Under the pieces are notes generated by a model. That model searched no databases, had not been told where the DNA came from, and worked only from the letters and a program-made list of their open reading frames with translations. The position numbers and the translations under genes were made by a program. Below are positions 24,528 through 36,192 of a DNA stretch of 64,000 bases, piece by piece (within the stretch, counting starts at the first letter, position 1; every line of letters begins with the position of its first letter). This stretch comes from Trichoplax sp. H2 (lineage: Eukaryota > Placozoa > Uniplacotomia > Trichoplacea), in the NCBI GenBank assembly GCA_003344405.1, contig NOWV01000052.1, positions 372,001 to 436,000 of the forward strand, in the 5' to 3' direction.

Positions 24528-26590
24528 CACGACAATGATTATGTGTTTCTTATAATTATTGGTAATACAATATTACGATTATCACACACAGTTTAGCATA
24601 ACAGCGCCCACTTGGATCAAATTACAAGAATCTCGTTGTCCAGTAATTAACCTTGTCGATTAATAGCACGGAATGCAGTCGAGCTAGCAATGAGAGCTGC
24701 TTGATAATTGCTTGCAAATAAATATCCAGTAGTCGTCTTTTTAATGGTGAGGCGTTTGTTTCCTACGATACAAATGATCGTCTACTGAGAGCACGGTAGA
24801 ATCCTCAAGGAATTGAGTAGATAAAAGAATCATAGAATGGGTAAGATATCTATTGCTTTATATTACATCTATCCACTTTTGCTAGGAGGTAAAATCGAAG
24901 TTATTTCCTATCCATAAAACAGCTCACTAGCAGCTAACTTAAAATCCATCCATTGCTGTCGATGGCCAAGATGGACGGACATTCACCAAGCTGCGTGCTG
25001 TTGCCAGGATTGGGAATCAATGGGAGTACAGACGTACAGTACGGTACAGACGGTATCACGTGCCCTATGATTGCTATAATTTCTTTGTCAGCCATGGTCA
25101 GGTCTAGAGACTGTTAGAAGACTATAAGACCCTTAGAGGGTGGGTCTCTCTCTAGTCAGGTCCAATCTGAAAAATGGGGAGGGGAGTTGCTGAAATTTGA
25201 ATGGTAAAAGAGAGTTTAGTGCTTGAAAGGAAAGTCGCAAAGCTGCCTAATATATGCAACCCGATTACCTGGTTGTGCTCTCACTTTATTGGATTCATGA
25301 TTTTAGAATCTACAGCTTTAGTTCCACTTTATTTCATATTTCAACTGCCTTTATATGCTCATCCGATTATAGGATTATTAATACATGATATGACAAGAAC
25401 AGATACATCTGTACCGACCGTAGCGGTATACAGTACTACAGTATGGTGTACATGGCGCAATTTGAAGACTTTGCCCTTGTTGCAAGTATATCCATTACGT
25501 TTTGTAGAATTCTGAGACTAGAAATGAGCTATTAAACACGGAAAATAGTAGAGTACCCTACTGTCAAAATAGTTTGTTTTTCACGCAATGTTTGACTTAA
25601 GCTTTTCTTGGCACCCAGTGTACAGTAGTCAGGTATACACTTGGACAGGACGACGTATTGCATTCAATGGATATGATTTGATGATTGATATTCTGAGCCT
25701 TGATATTCTGAGCTATTTATGTGTCACTATGTTAAGCAACTTTAAACAACTGCATCAGACTAGCGTAATAACGGACAAGATATACGTTGTAGTCCAATTG
25801 TAGATTAAGAATGTACGTCAATGTTGTAGAAAGCTGGCAGACAGTCTCTGAAGCTCCCTAAATGTAATTTCTATGCGCGTTATTGATTGATAAACTAAAC
25901 TTTGGTGCGTCGTTGACAATTTCATCCAATATTATACACTACTGTACGTATGTTGAATTGATAGAATGGCAGAGCAGCGCGATAAATCCGTATGTGCAAC
26001 ACTATCTACTATTAAGGGTAGAATTGTAAACTATAAGCGAATAGAAATATATATTTATGCAACTAGATCCATACGTATCGACGTAGAACTATCTCATGCA
26101 ATGGATGACAAGGCTTGAACCTAGATTGAAATGTCATCAATTTAGATCATAACCTACGTCAAGTATACGCTAATACAGTAGTAACAACTGTATTGGCTAT
26201 AGAGTAAAAAAAAAAATCAAAATCAAAAATGAGACAACTATATTCTCTGCATCATTTGATGAAGGGAGACTTTCCAACGTACCCCTGCACTATGTACAAG
26301 TCCAATTTATGTTTTACTTATTTATTTTACAGACTATAAAAATAGAGAAATTCGTGCAAGCAATAATATCTAATATCTATAGCCGTAACATGGAATCCTA
26401 CATCTTATTCAGTCATTATAGTTTCTTCATAACGTGCTATCGTCGTATGCATGATAGTATACTTAAATTCAGGTCATCGAAATAACAAGGGAGATTCGAA
26501 AGCGGAACAGAACGGACTGATAGTTTCATCACAGAATAAGCATACTTATATGTAGTCAATATTTGTACGACACAGCATCATGCTATAAAT
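24528..26590. other. intergenic region upstream of METTL6
   Basis: This is the METTL6 5' flank. A less AT-rich patch with TACAGTACGG-type palindromic fragments lies at about 24960-25060. A single 104-codon ATG frame at 25201-25515 is predicted hydrophobic but unsupported. No recognisable exon was found on either strand. Confidence 0.5.
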
Positions 26591-26630
26591 GACTAGTCTT
26601 GATTGAACTCTCATACAATCACCATCGCCT

Positions 26631-27305
26631 TTAAAATAGTTGTATCACTCACTATCCACTATCTTGAGCAATGCAACTGTCGTAAAGTTACCTACTACTT
26701 CGGACTACCGTCATCAATAAGACATCGAGCAGCTCAAGTGTTTAACAAGCGTACAATAAGATCCAAGCTGGTAGACAGCTTGGCAAGTTTTAGCATTTTG
26801 ACTTCTATTCATTCTATTGATTGAAAAACACCGCTTTTAAGCGTACACTGTCAACGATTTGGATATACTCGCATTAATGAGAAGATTGTGGAATAGTGGA
26901 CGAATTATTCGTATGGGTAATATCTTCAGTGATTCTAATGTAGAATTATGAATTGGAAATAAACGTTTAAAATAGTTGTATTACTATCCGCTATCTTGAG
27001 CAATACTAACAACTGTAGTAAAGTTACCTACTACTTCGGACTACCGTCATCAATAAGACATATCGAGTAGCTCAAGTGTTTAACAAGCGTACTATAAGAT
27101 CCAAGCTGGTAGACAGCTTGGTAAGTTCTATCATCTTGACTTCTACTCACTCTGTTGATTGAAAAACACCGCTTTTAAACGTGCACGGTCTACGAATTGG
27201 ATATACTCACATTAATGAGAAGATTGTGGAATAGTGGATGAATTATTCGTATGTGGCAATATCTACAGTTATTCTAATGTAGAATTATGAATTAGAAATA
27301 AACGT
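26631..27305. repeat. tandem segmental duplication, 336-bp unit
   Basis: Copy 1 starts with TTAAAATAGTTGTAT at 26631 and copy 2 with the same bases at 26967. They remain closely similar to about 27305, sharing the stretch ACTTCGGACTACCGTCATCA and the end AATTATGAATTRGAAATAAACG. Shorter decayed pieces of the unit continue to about 27410 and 27740-27815, so a larger array seems to have eroded here. Confidence 0.9.
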
Positions 27306-28476
27306 ATTTAGGTCATACTTGCACAATGTAGAAACAGGCTACAGCATGAAAGACTAGCCTTCAATCTCGATTAAATTCTTATAAAATTGCTACCGTAGTT
27401 GAAGGCTTTCCAAGTCACTTTATTGAGCTACTGTAATACTAAAATGATGTACAAACAATAGGCACGTAAATCAATACCCAAGTAAAATGGCGATAATCCA
27501 GAATTTTACGTCTGCGATATTTAGACGTGCGGGTTAAATTTATCTTAGCGTCTTTTTGGTAAGGGTATGATCATGACTGCTATTACCATGAAAAATGATA
27601 AGCTTTACTCTATACGATTACAACAAAAATGGGTGGAAAATCATTGGAAAATATCCTGATATTACACTTGGAAATCTCAAATGACTTCCCACACACCCTG
27701 TACATTGAAGATTTGTGCTACCCTTGATTCGCTTTTCAGACGGGTCACGTAGTCAAATTTGGCGTAAAAGCTGTCCATCTGTACTCTTATTCACTTAATT
27801 GATTGAAAAGCGATGATTGTTATACATGCAGAGTTTACAATACTAATGTCTATGAACCAACCCTTCACACCTATGAATTATAATTCTAGCATTACAGAAT
27901 GGTGGATCAATTCACGGGTCTGGCCATATCCACAATGTAAAGTAAAGGTGGGATTTGCAAATGAATACGGCACACGCTGCAACGTGTTCTCAATGGCTAG
28001 CGAGTTTTGATCCAATTCACACGTAAAATCACATCATCATCAATTCCACGGTATACTATTTTAGTCAATCCATCAATATCCGTAATACCCTTTCAACTCC
28101 ATAGAATCATAAAGTTAAATAAATACATTGTACATCAACAATTTTAATCGAATTAATTTTTATATTTATCTTATTTTACTCTATTAAAACGAGCGTTTAG
28201 AATAGTATCGAAGGTATAATTGCACAAGATTGGTATCTATAGCTATTAAATTAATGAATGAATTATCCCAGTAATTTGCTGTTTCTCCATCAAAGCTGAC
28301 ATTGTGCGGTGGTGATCGGCTGCGATATTCTACTGTATCCAAGATACTATCAAGGACAATCTATATTATTGTCAGCGGTACTATTAAAGTGCTGTTAATT
28401 AATACTGTATGTCCTTGTTTGTCTTTTACTCGTTAATGTCGATACTGTAGAGTGGATTTTATTCCATCTTTATTTT

Positions 28477-28497
28477 GGGTAGGGGTAGGGGGGGGGG
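28477..28497 (+). other. G-rich tract, potential G-quadruplex
   Basis: GGG, GGGG and a ten-G run are separated by TA spacers. The long last run can supply two G-blocks, meeting the four-run pattern. It is conspicuous in such AT-rich DNA. Confidence 0.6.
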
Positions 28498-28591
28498 CGA
28501 CTTGATATCTCAGATTGTAGGATGGAATATCTTAAACGATAAAATTTACTTACTGGAGCAACGCAAACAGCATCACTTTGATTCCAGTAAT

Positions 28592-29094
28592 AGGCCTTTG
28601 GTAGTAAATTATAATACTGCGAGGCATCCATCGTCAAATTTCATCGATCTTGCATTATGGTTCTGTATTATAAACTCGTCTAGGCAGCTTTACTGTTGTT
28701 ATCTGCGGGCCAATATCAGTCATGATCTATTATCATCTTAGTCAGGTGCACTAACCCTATAAAAAGTACGACTTTATCCCTACAACTCTAGTATGTTTTC
28801 TAGGCATTTGCTAGTAAGTTATAATACTGTGAGGCATCCATCGTCAAATTTCATCGATCTTGCATTATGGTTCTGTATCATAAACTCGTCTAGGCAGCAT
28901 TACTGTTGATATCTGTGGGCCAATGTCGGTCATGATATCGATCTTGCATTATGGTTCTGTATCATAAACTCGTCTAGGTAGCATTACTGATGATATCTGT
29001 GGGCCAATATCGGTCATGATCTGTTATCTTAGTCAGGTGCACTAACCCTATTAAAAGATGCGATTTTATCCCTACAACTCTAGTATGTTTTCTA
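28592..29094. repeat. nested tandem duplications (210-bp and 84-bp units)
   Basis: A 210-bp segment starting AGGCNTTTGNTAGTAA at 28592 is repeated from 28802. Inside the second copy an 84-bp part starting ATCGATCTTGCATTATGG (28853) is repeated again at 28937. The outer segment then ends at about 29094 with the same GTATGTTTTCTA as the first copy. The few mismatches suggest recent events. Confidence 0.9.
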
Positions 29095-32000
29095 CCCAGA
29101 TACAAGATGGGACATCGAGACAGAAGCATACCACTCCTCCATTTTGAACGAGTTCAAGTTGACTTTGGATGACCTTTCCAGTCTACAGTCTACACGAGTA
29201 CTTTAGAGTGTACACTGGAGGGTTTTTCTCTTACGACTAGAACTATTATTATAGTCGACTCTTCATATTAATTGATTAAGCACACAAATGATGAGTTTAT
29301 CGCCAATTTTTTTTCAATTTTAGCAGCTTTGCCAATGATATTATAACAAAGCCGTCATCTATCTGCTGCTTAGAAGAGCTCTTTGCAGACTGTCTACTCC
29401 TGTAGTCCGGGACTAATCACTGCATTTAGACCACGCTGGTTCATTAATAAGACATGAAAAAATCGCATAGATTGTGCCTAAGGCTCACACTGATTATTTT
29501 TACTGTAATTTTACCTCGCTTTTCTCTTCTTTTGCAAATTGCAAGGGGATATTTTAGGTTCGGTTAGACAAGGACTACTAGAAGAAGACGACCAGGTAGG
29601 CAGGGCAAACCCATACGTTTGCCCTACCTACTACAGTACTACCTGCTTCGTTACAATACTACGTCGATCTGTACAGTACAGTGTACTGTACAATTCAGCA
29701 ACACCTCCAGTGTACAGTACAGTACTAAATAATACTGTATTGTGGATGACAATTCAATAATCTAATTTTTTATTTTGTTTTTTTAGGTCGAAGCCAGCTA
29801 GACCCAAAGCGGGAGACTGACCAAGGTGAGGAAGAGAAAGAGAGAGAAATAAGCCATCGAGCTCTTGACTACAGGAACTGATGATCAATCCAGTCTAAAA
29901 TTCTTCTATTTTTGCTAGCACTACCATCAACGGATCAGATTGTGACCAGTAGATTGATTGAGGTGAGAAAACAAGAAGAAAATTGTTAGAACCAATTTTG
30001 CATCAGCTAAGATCGCTTCTAATTGGATTGATTGGATCGAATCGTAAGTATTCAATCTATTTTTTCCTACTCTTATTAAAACTGTCATCAAAGAGGGTGA
30101 AAAAGAATTCATTCAACATTGTCGGCTCCAAGTTGATAAAGTACAAGTAGGATAGTGATCAATCTGACCATGGTAGATGGCATGATACATAGACGGCGTG
30201 TTTCAAGAATAATTAGCAACTAAATAACCATACAATTCATCACGATAGATTAATATTCATGATAAGAATACACTTGATTAAATCACTTAGATCATCGACT
30301 TGGTAGTCAATATCGTCATGTTGTACACCATGAATACTTTACCATTTGGAAACTGCAGATTGAAATTCAATCGTTACTCAACCTGATGGTCTCTTGTTAC
30401 CAACTTAGCAGTTGCAGCAATCCTTTTTCCTCAATGCTATACACATCTTACAAACATACTTCGCTACTACTCTAACCATGTGTTGTACAAAATTAGAATT
30501 TATCATCGATTCATTATATATTGCTGTGCCGATAGATGTACTGAGACAGTAAAAATCACTATCAGATATCTATCTTCCCATGATACAACACTATATAAAC
30601 AATACATGGCCGATATGAATAGCCCTTTTCCAAACTCAATTTCATCCTTTGCATACATTTGGACAAGAAAAAGAATTGATGATTATTCCATTAAGTACCT
30701 TTCTACAGTATCGATTGTATTACAGTAGTACCTAGAGATGTAATCAACACCATTTTTCATGAACATAGAAGTAATCATTTTCATCCCATAGCTTCCGACA
30801 GTACAGTACATCACCTACGTTTTACAGTAGACTCATGGAGCTCATTACCAAATTCAATTTCATCTTTTTACAAGTATGCATATTTAGACACATCGAAGAA
30901 TTACAATATTCAACTCTATCAAACTTTATCCAATACTTGCCCTACTGACTTCATCTATTACTTTCTCAGAGCCTATTCTAAAATTGAATTCATCTTCCAT
31001 ATGCATTTCCATAGTAAAAAGAATGAATAGCCATCGGAGACCATTATAGATCACCTATGACAGTATACTATGCCATGAGTAGACATCATAATTTCACCTT
31101 TTATTGCGACTGTAATAATGATATGATTACGTTATCAGATCTGCTTCTATATCGTCGATTGCAATATATGTACTCGTATAGGTTCAACGTTTATCCTTGA
31201 TTTAGACAATAGTCACTACTTCCTGGGACTCTTCGTCATCCACCATGTTGGAAGACGAAGCAGCCGAGATTGTTGGATACTGACTGTACAAGTCTAAGTA
31301 AAGAGGCTATCAATAAATAAGTAGTTAGCATCTATAAGGAGTAATGCATAACTTGTTCACTCCAATCTCATGTCTCAGCAGTAGTAAATACATCCTAGTG
31401 CAATCCATGAAAAAGGAAACTGAACAAAGTGATAATATCAGTTTTACGGCTCCATTTTGAATAAACACTTGAACTTTCTTTAATCACTTTTACTTCTATT
31501 TCTGGGCATTACCTCCCACTTTATTACCTGTGTTATTTTTCCCAATGAAAAGAGAATGAAAATATTTTACTTAGGAATACTTGAAGATCCTTTGTTCTAC
31601 TTATCATAGTCGTCGGTCTTTGATCGAAACACTACTCATCACCGATTTAAACGAAAGCAAGCTCATCATGATTGCATAACAATTGATAAAGCCATAAATC
31701 TTACTGTCATTCTCATTATCATCATTCTCATTCTACCATAGATGTCTTTTCAATTTACAGAATTACTCATAAATCTTATTGTTATTCACATTATGATCAT
31801 TCTCAGTCGACTATAGATGTCTTTTTAATCTATAGAATTATTCTATCCGCACAACTGCTAACAATAATGTGGTATTAGTAAGGAATATACAAGGAGCCTT
31901 TGTGATCAGCAATTTTCAATGTTACAACTTTATGCATTTGATCTCAAATCTTTTTTACTATGTTGTATACTACAAGAATACGGTCGAGAGAATGAATTCT

Positions 32001-33713
32001 CGGAATTCTTTAAAATCACACACTTTTTTAACTTTGTAAATTTGCTAACGAGTCAATCCCACGCTTATACCCCTCGCCTATCATGACTAAAAGTTACCAG
32101 TACATGTTTTCGTATCTTTACTAAGTTAACCGATACGATAATAATTATATTATAATAATAATGGCCGCTGCTGTAAATGAATTTAATATTCTCGTATATA
32201 CATACATGACATAAGGATCATGCCATAGTCATTTCTTCATTGCTTATGTAGATACGTGTATAGCATATACAGTAGGATGCTACAAAGTATTCAAACGTGT
32301 CATTTCACATTAATTCAAGCTTATTTTCACGGAAACCATATCATACTATTCATGGAAGACAATCCTGCATCCGCCAAGTATTCGAAAATTGCAATTGCAA
32401 TCATATTGAATGACTATCTGAGAATTATGAAAGAAAATTAAAATTATCGTCCTTTGATTACTATAGCTTTATAACAAATAGTTACGCAACGAATGTGCTA
32501 CCACGTACTAGTTTTACTACAATTTATTGATACACAAGGATTGTAATATTGTTTATTAAGAAGGAAAAAACATATTTTCAAGGTAGTATATTGGGAAGAG
32601 AGGTCACTACCAACAGATATCAAAGAACTATTATATAAATGTAAATTCTCTTGATAAATGATCAGATGAGTCTAGTGATTGCAGCAGGGATTGATCTAAA
32701 AATAGTGAAACCAATAATTTCAGTAAACTTAGTTCATTAATTATATAACCTTGGGCATCTTTCTGTAAACATATATATCATCTAATAAAATAGCTCCGTT
32801 CAGTGATGTGATTGGATTTATATTGCTTTGAAACTATGTTTACAATTATAATATTTTTACTGACTACATTTAAAAGATGATAATAGCTTATTGTAAGCGT
32901 CGACAAAAGTTACTAAGAAAATTATTGTTCGTATGGCTACTTCTTGTATCGTACAGTGCAAGATTTTGTCGTTTCTATTCAACAGTTATTCTAATATCCT
33001 AAGCAGAATATTTTAAAGATAACGTTAAGTTACCTTAATCAGAAGCAGACTTTATTAGATAGCTATAATCTGATTACACTTTATATTGAGTCATTCATAC
33101 TCTAGTCACTTAGACGTATAAACTGATCAATGTATATAAGCTTTCGTCGTTTAATAAAAAGCATTGAAAGCCTTTAATTCATATCATTATAGGAAGAAGG
33201 AAGGGTGAACAATTGATGCTTAATTAATGCCTACTTTAAGCGTCTGCCTAGTCATATCTTCCGCCATATATAGATACAGATTTGTAGATACACCTGACTG
33301 CCTAAAACCTAGATTATTGTCATTGCATAATAATATGGAGTAAATCAAAGTTAACAACATTTACAGGAAATGAAAAATATAATTTCCTTGAAAGTCCACG
33401 CAATCACCTAATACTAGGCTCGTACTTGGCTGTATTTTTAGTTCTGATTCCTTATGAATTGTAATAAAAAATTGTCGATCATCTATGGAACCTTCTATTT
33501 TAATACTAGATCGTTTTTCTATAGGAATTCCGTATGATAAACTAGATTGCCTAATCGATTATTGCTATCATATTTCATAATATTGAAGTATGAACTTTTC
33601 ATGGCTGAATGCTTATAAAATAATACTATTCATCTTGATTTTTTTCTAAAGATTTAACGGTAGGAGATTTGAAATTATAGCACTATAATCGAAGAACAAT
33701 TAAGAAGTGAAAA
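29095..33713. other. gene-poor region upstream of the first MS4A-like gene
   Basis: Palindromic GTACAGTACAGTGTACTGTAC-type sequence lies at 29671-29727 and a small direct repeat at 31693-31845. No exon with similarity was recognised. Two short segments with good splice borders near 29546-29595 and 29787-29825 do not join in an open frame. Confidence 0.45.
31693..31845. repeat. direct repeat, 75-bp unit, two copies
   Basis: The unit starts CATAAATCTTA (31693 and 31768), runs through TTCTCATTATNATCATTCTCA and ends ATAGATGTCTTTTNAATNTA. It is imperfect but aligned without large gaps. Confidence 0.8.
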
Positions 33714-36192
33714 ATGCCGACAGCTTTCACCATTGGAATTATCCAAATAACCTCAGGTGTGGTCAGCACCATTTTGGCAATATTGGGATGGATACTACTA
33801 GATGAAATTCGTCATGAATATTTGTTAATTTCCACTGCTTTACCTACAATAGCGGTAAGTTTAGCATTTTTCGTCTAATATAAGTACATTGAGTATTTAG
33901 GATAGAGAGCATACATTAACACAATTTATTTTTTACCAATTCCAGTGTGCATATTGTATATTCTGTTCGATACTCTTTTCATAACGTGTAAAGAAGTTTA
34001 ATTAATTAATATTACTTTTTATAATTTTACTGTAATGTATCGAATAGTAACGCAACCTTGATAAAATTTTAATTCACTCACTGATATTGCTGTAGATGTT
34101 CTTATGTGGTATGTGCGCCATCGGTTTCGTACGAAAATCTTTGCATTCTCTGGTAAGCTAGATCATGAGCTACAATCATGATACAATTTATGGTATTCAA
34201 ATTCCGTGTCAACAGTTTCGCGGATGTTAGCAATTTTAAGACTTTATAGAGTTTAAACCTTTCAAAAGTCATCCTAAAAGAATTATGTTAAAGCAAATAG
34301 AATCAGGAATAGATAAGCATGCATATAGTGCGTGAATCAACAATGAACTGTATTAACAATTTTCATTTTAATTTCATCTAGTTAATTGGCATCATATTTT
34401 TTGCAACGATTTGCGTGGCTAGCGAGATTTTCAGTATTGCGTCTCACTCTTACATCATTTACATATTTTCAAGAAGGAATTCCAAAGTTGTCAAGCTAGC
34501 AGTTGCAAGTATTTCGCTTATTCTATCGTGTATTTTTGGAGTATTTAATGGCTATGTCATTATCAAGTTTGCTCGCTATCTCGTTACCGTCAATGCCTCA
34601 TTCGAAGGAGGCGCTACACAAAGTAATAATCAACAATCTGGAATGGCTTCCACTACAACCCCAGTCGACGCACACTTTCTGTTCTTCGGATTATTCGGCC
34701 CAGGCTTGTTTCAGCTAGTATCTGGAGGTGTTACACTTGTACTTGGTATAGTTAGTCTAGTAGTTCTTCAAGGAGGTTTTGCACCAGCTACCTGCTATCT
34801 CGGAAGTATTGTAAGTATTCCACAAGACTAAACTGTTTTACGTAACCTGCAATCTTATAAGTACTAACACAATGATCGCCTAATTATTTCTCATATATTT
34901 GCTGGATCGGGAATCAGATGATTGCGAGCGGTACCATTACTCATTTAACTCAAAAGCTAAGAAATATTAAATCATTGGTAATATCCCAATAAGTGATTCT
35001 TATTTTGCCGAAGAGTGTAGCAAACAGTATCATACAACTAAAATCATATATTTCCTTTTCCTGGTTTAGACTACATGGTCTTTGATCACTTCGAAATGGG
35101 CATGTCTTTGGTCTTTTGCTCTAATAGTTTCATCCACACTTTATCTCGTTTTTAACATCATTGGAAGACAAATTTTTGCGGCCTATATTGCATTTTATGT
35201 TTTAGTCATGATAGCTGGTTTGCTTAATTTGGTGGGTTCAGCAATCATTACCTTCAAAATGGCGAGTTTGGAGGAAGTTCCAGTTTTCAAATTGACGCTA
35301 TTTAATCGATTACGAATGCCAATAACATCACAAAATATCACTTTTGGCATTACTTTATGCTGCTTTGGCTTTCTCTTTATAATTGTTACATTTATAGAAC
35401 CTTTTGTTGGAATTCCAACACACCTACTATATACTTTCGCTACTGGCTGCCAGGTAAATAAATAGATAATAGGGAAATGCACTTATTCTAGAAAAGTTGT
35501 TGCGTGAATAGAATTCTTATCATTAACAAATTTTATTCTCTTTAATGCAATTGTAGTTAATATTAGCTGGCCAATTAGGCAATAACTTGGCATTTAAATA
35601 TTCGGAAGATTTGGTACGTAGATATTATTAACGGCTATTCAATGTACTATAATTAATTTCTATCCGATATTGTGCTAGCAAGCGCTTGCTTTAATTAACA
35701 TTCTACATTTAACGGATATTAACTACTTAGGTGGCGTCTTATTTTATCATAAATTTCATGGCATCGGCGTTTATTACAACTTATCTTGGATTACTAATTG
35801 CTGAATGTACATCACTGCCATTTATCTTAACACAAAGACCAGCATCAATAGCTATGGCTATAGTAAATTTTGTCTTAATAGCGCCTGCCTTAATTATCAG
35901 CTTATATGAAACTGTAATTACTGGATATCGTTCAGGAATTTGTATCTGTGGAGACAGGCCTGCAGTCGCTATGGTAAAATGCAGTTAATTTAGAATTATT
36001 TCGTATATTGGTCCATGTTTTATAATAATTATATTAATTCTATACTCCCTATCGCAGATTGAGAATACTTATGATGCTAGCGAACAGGCTCAAGAAACTA
36101 ATTCACCAATAGACAATCTTAACCATACTTTTGCTATACAAGATGATACAAAACATTCCATTCAAGACATATCTGGAGAAACACAGATATAA
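33714..36192 (+). CDS. 12-TM protein of three fused MS4A/CD20-like four-helix units, copy A
   Basis: Predicted polytopic membrane protein of 501 residues. Exons (all introns phase 0): 33714-33854, 34096-34152, 34382-34810, 34918-34977, 35070-35453, 35557-35613, 35731-35973, 36058-36192. Three consecutive units each have four hydrophobic helices: about residues 4-29, 36-60, 67-90, 103-128; then 165-196, 199-218, 238-260, 264-290; then 319-341, 347-366, 377-400, 414-440. In every unit helix 2 is interrupted by a 19-20-residue microexon: MFLCGMCAIGFVRKSLHSL, MIASGTITHLTQKLRNIKSL, LILAGQLGNNLAFKYSEDL. Each has Gly at position 5, recalling the ISG motif of MS4A helix 2. Linkers between units are polar (Ser/Thr/Asn-rich at 131-160). 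The 60-residue C-terminal tail is acidic and polar. The MS4A assignment is from pattern and topology; another four-helix family is possible. Function unknown. Confidence 0.85.

Noticed and set aside
25201-25515. 104-codon ATG frame with two hydrophobic stretches
   Set aside because: No family recognised, and part of it is made of the dispersed TACAGTACTACAGTA repeat. It could be real but is not supportable from sequence alone.
29546-29825. Two short segments with strong splice borders (29546-29595 and 29787-29825)
   Set aside because: The open frame of the first runs into a stop five codons into the second, and neither shows similarity. Possibly non-coding exons, but unsupported.
35195-35482. 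95-codon minus-strand frame
   Set aside because: It is antisense to the fifth exon of the first MS4A-like gene, whose reading frame and splice phases are well supported.
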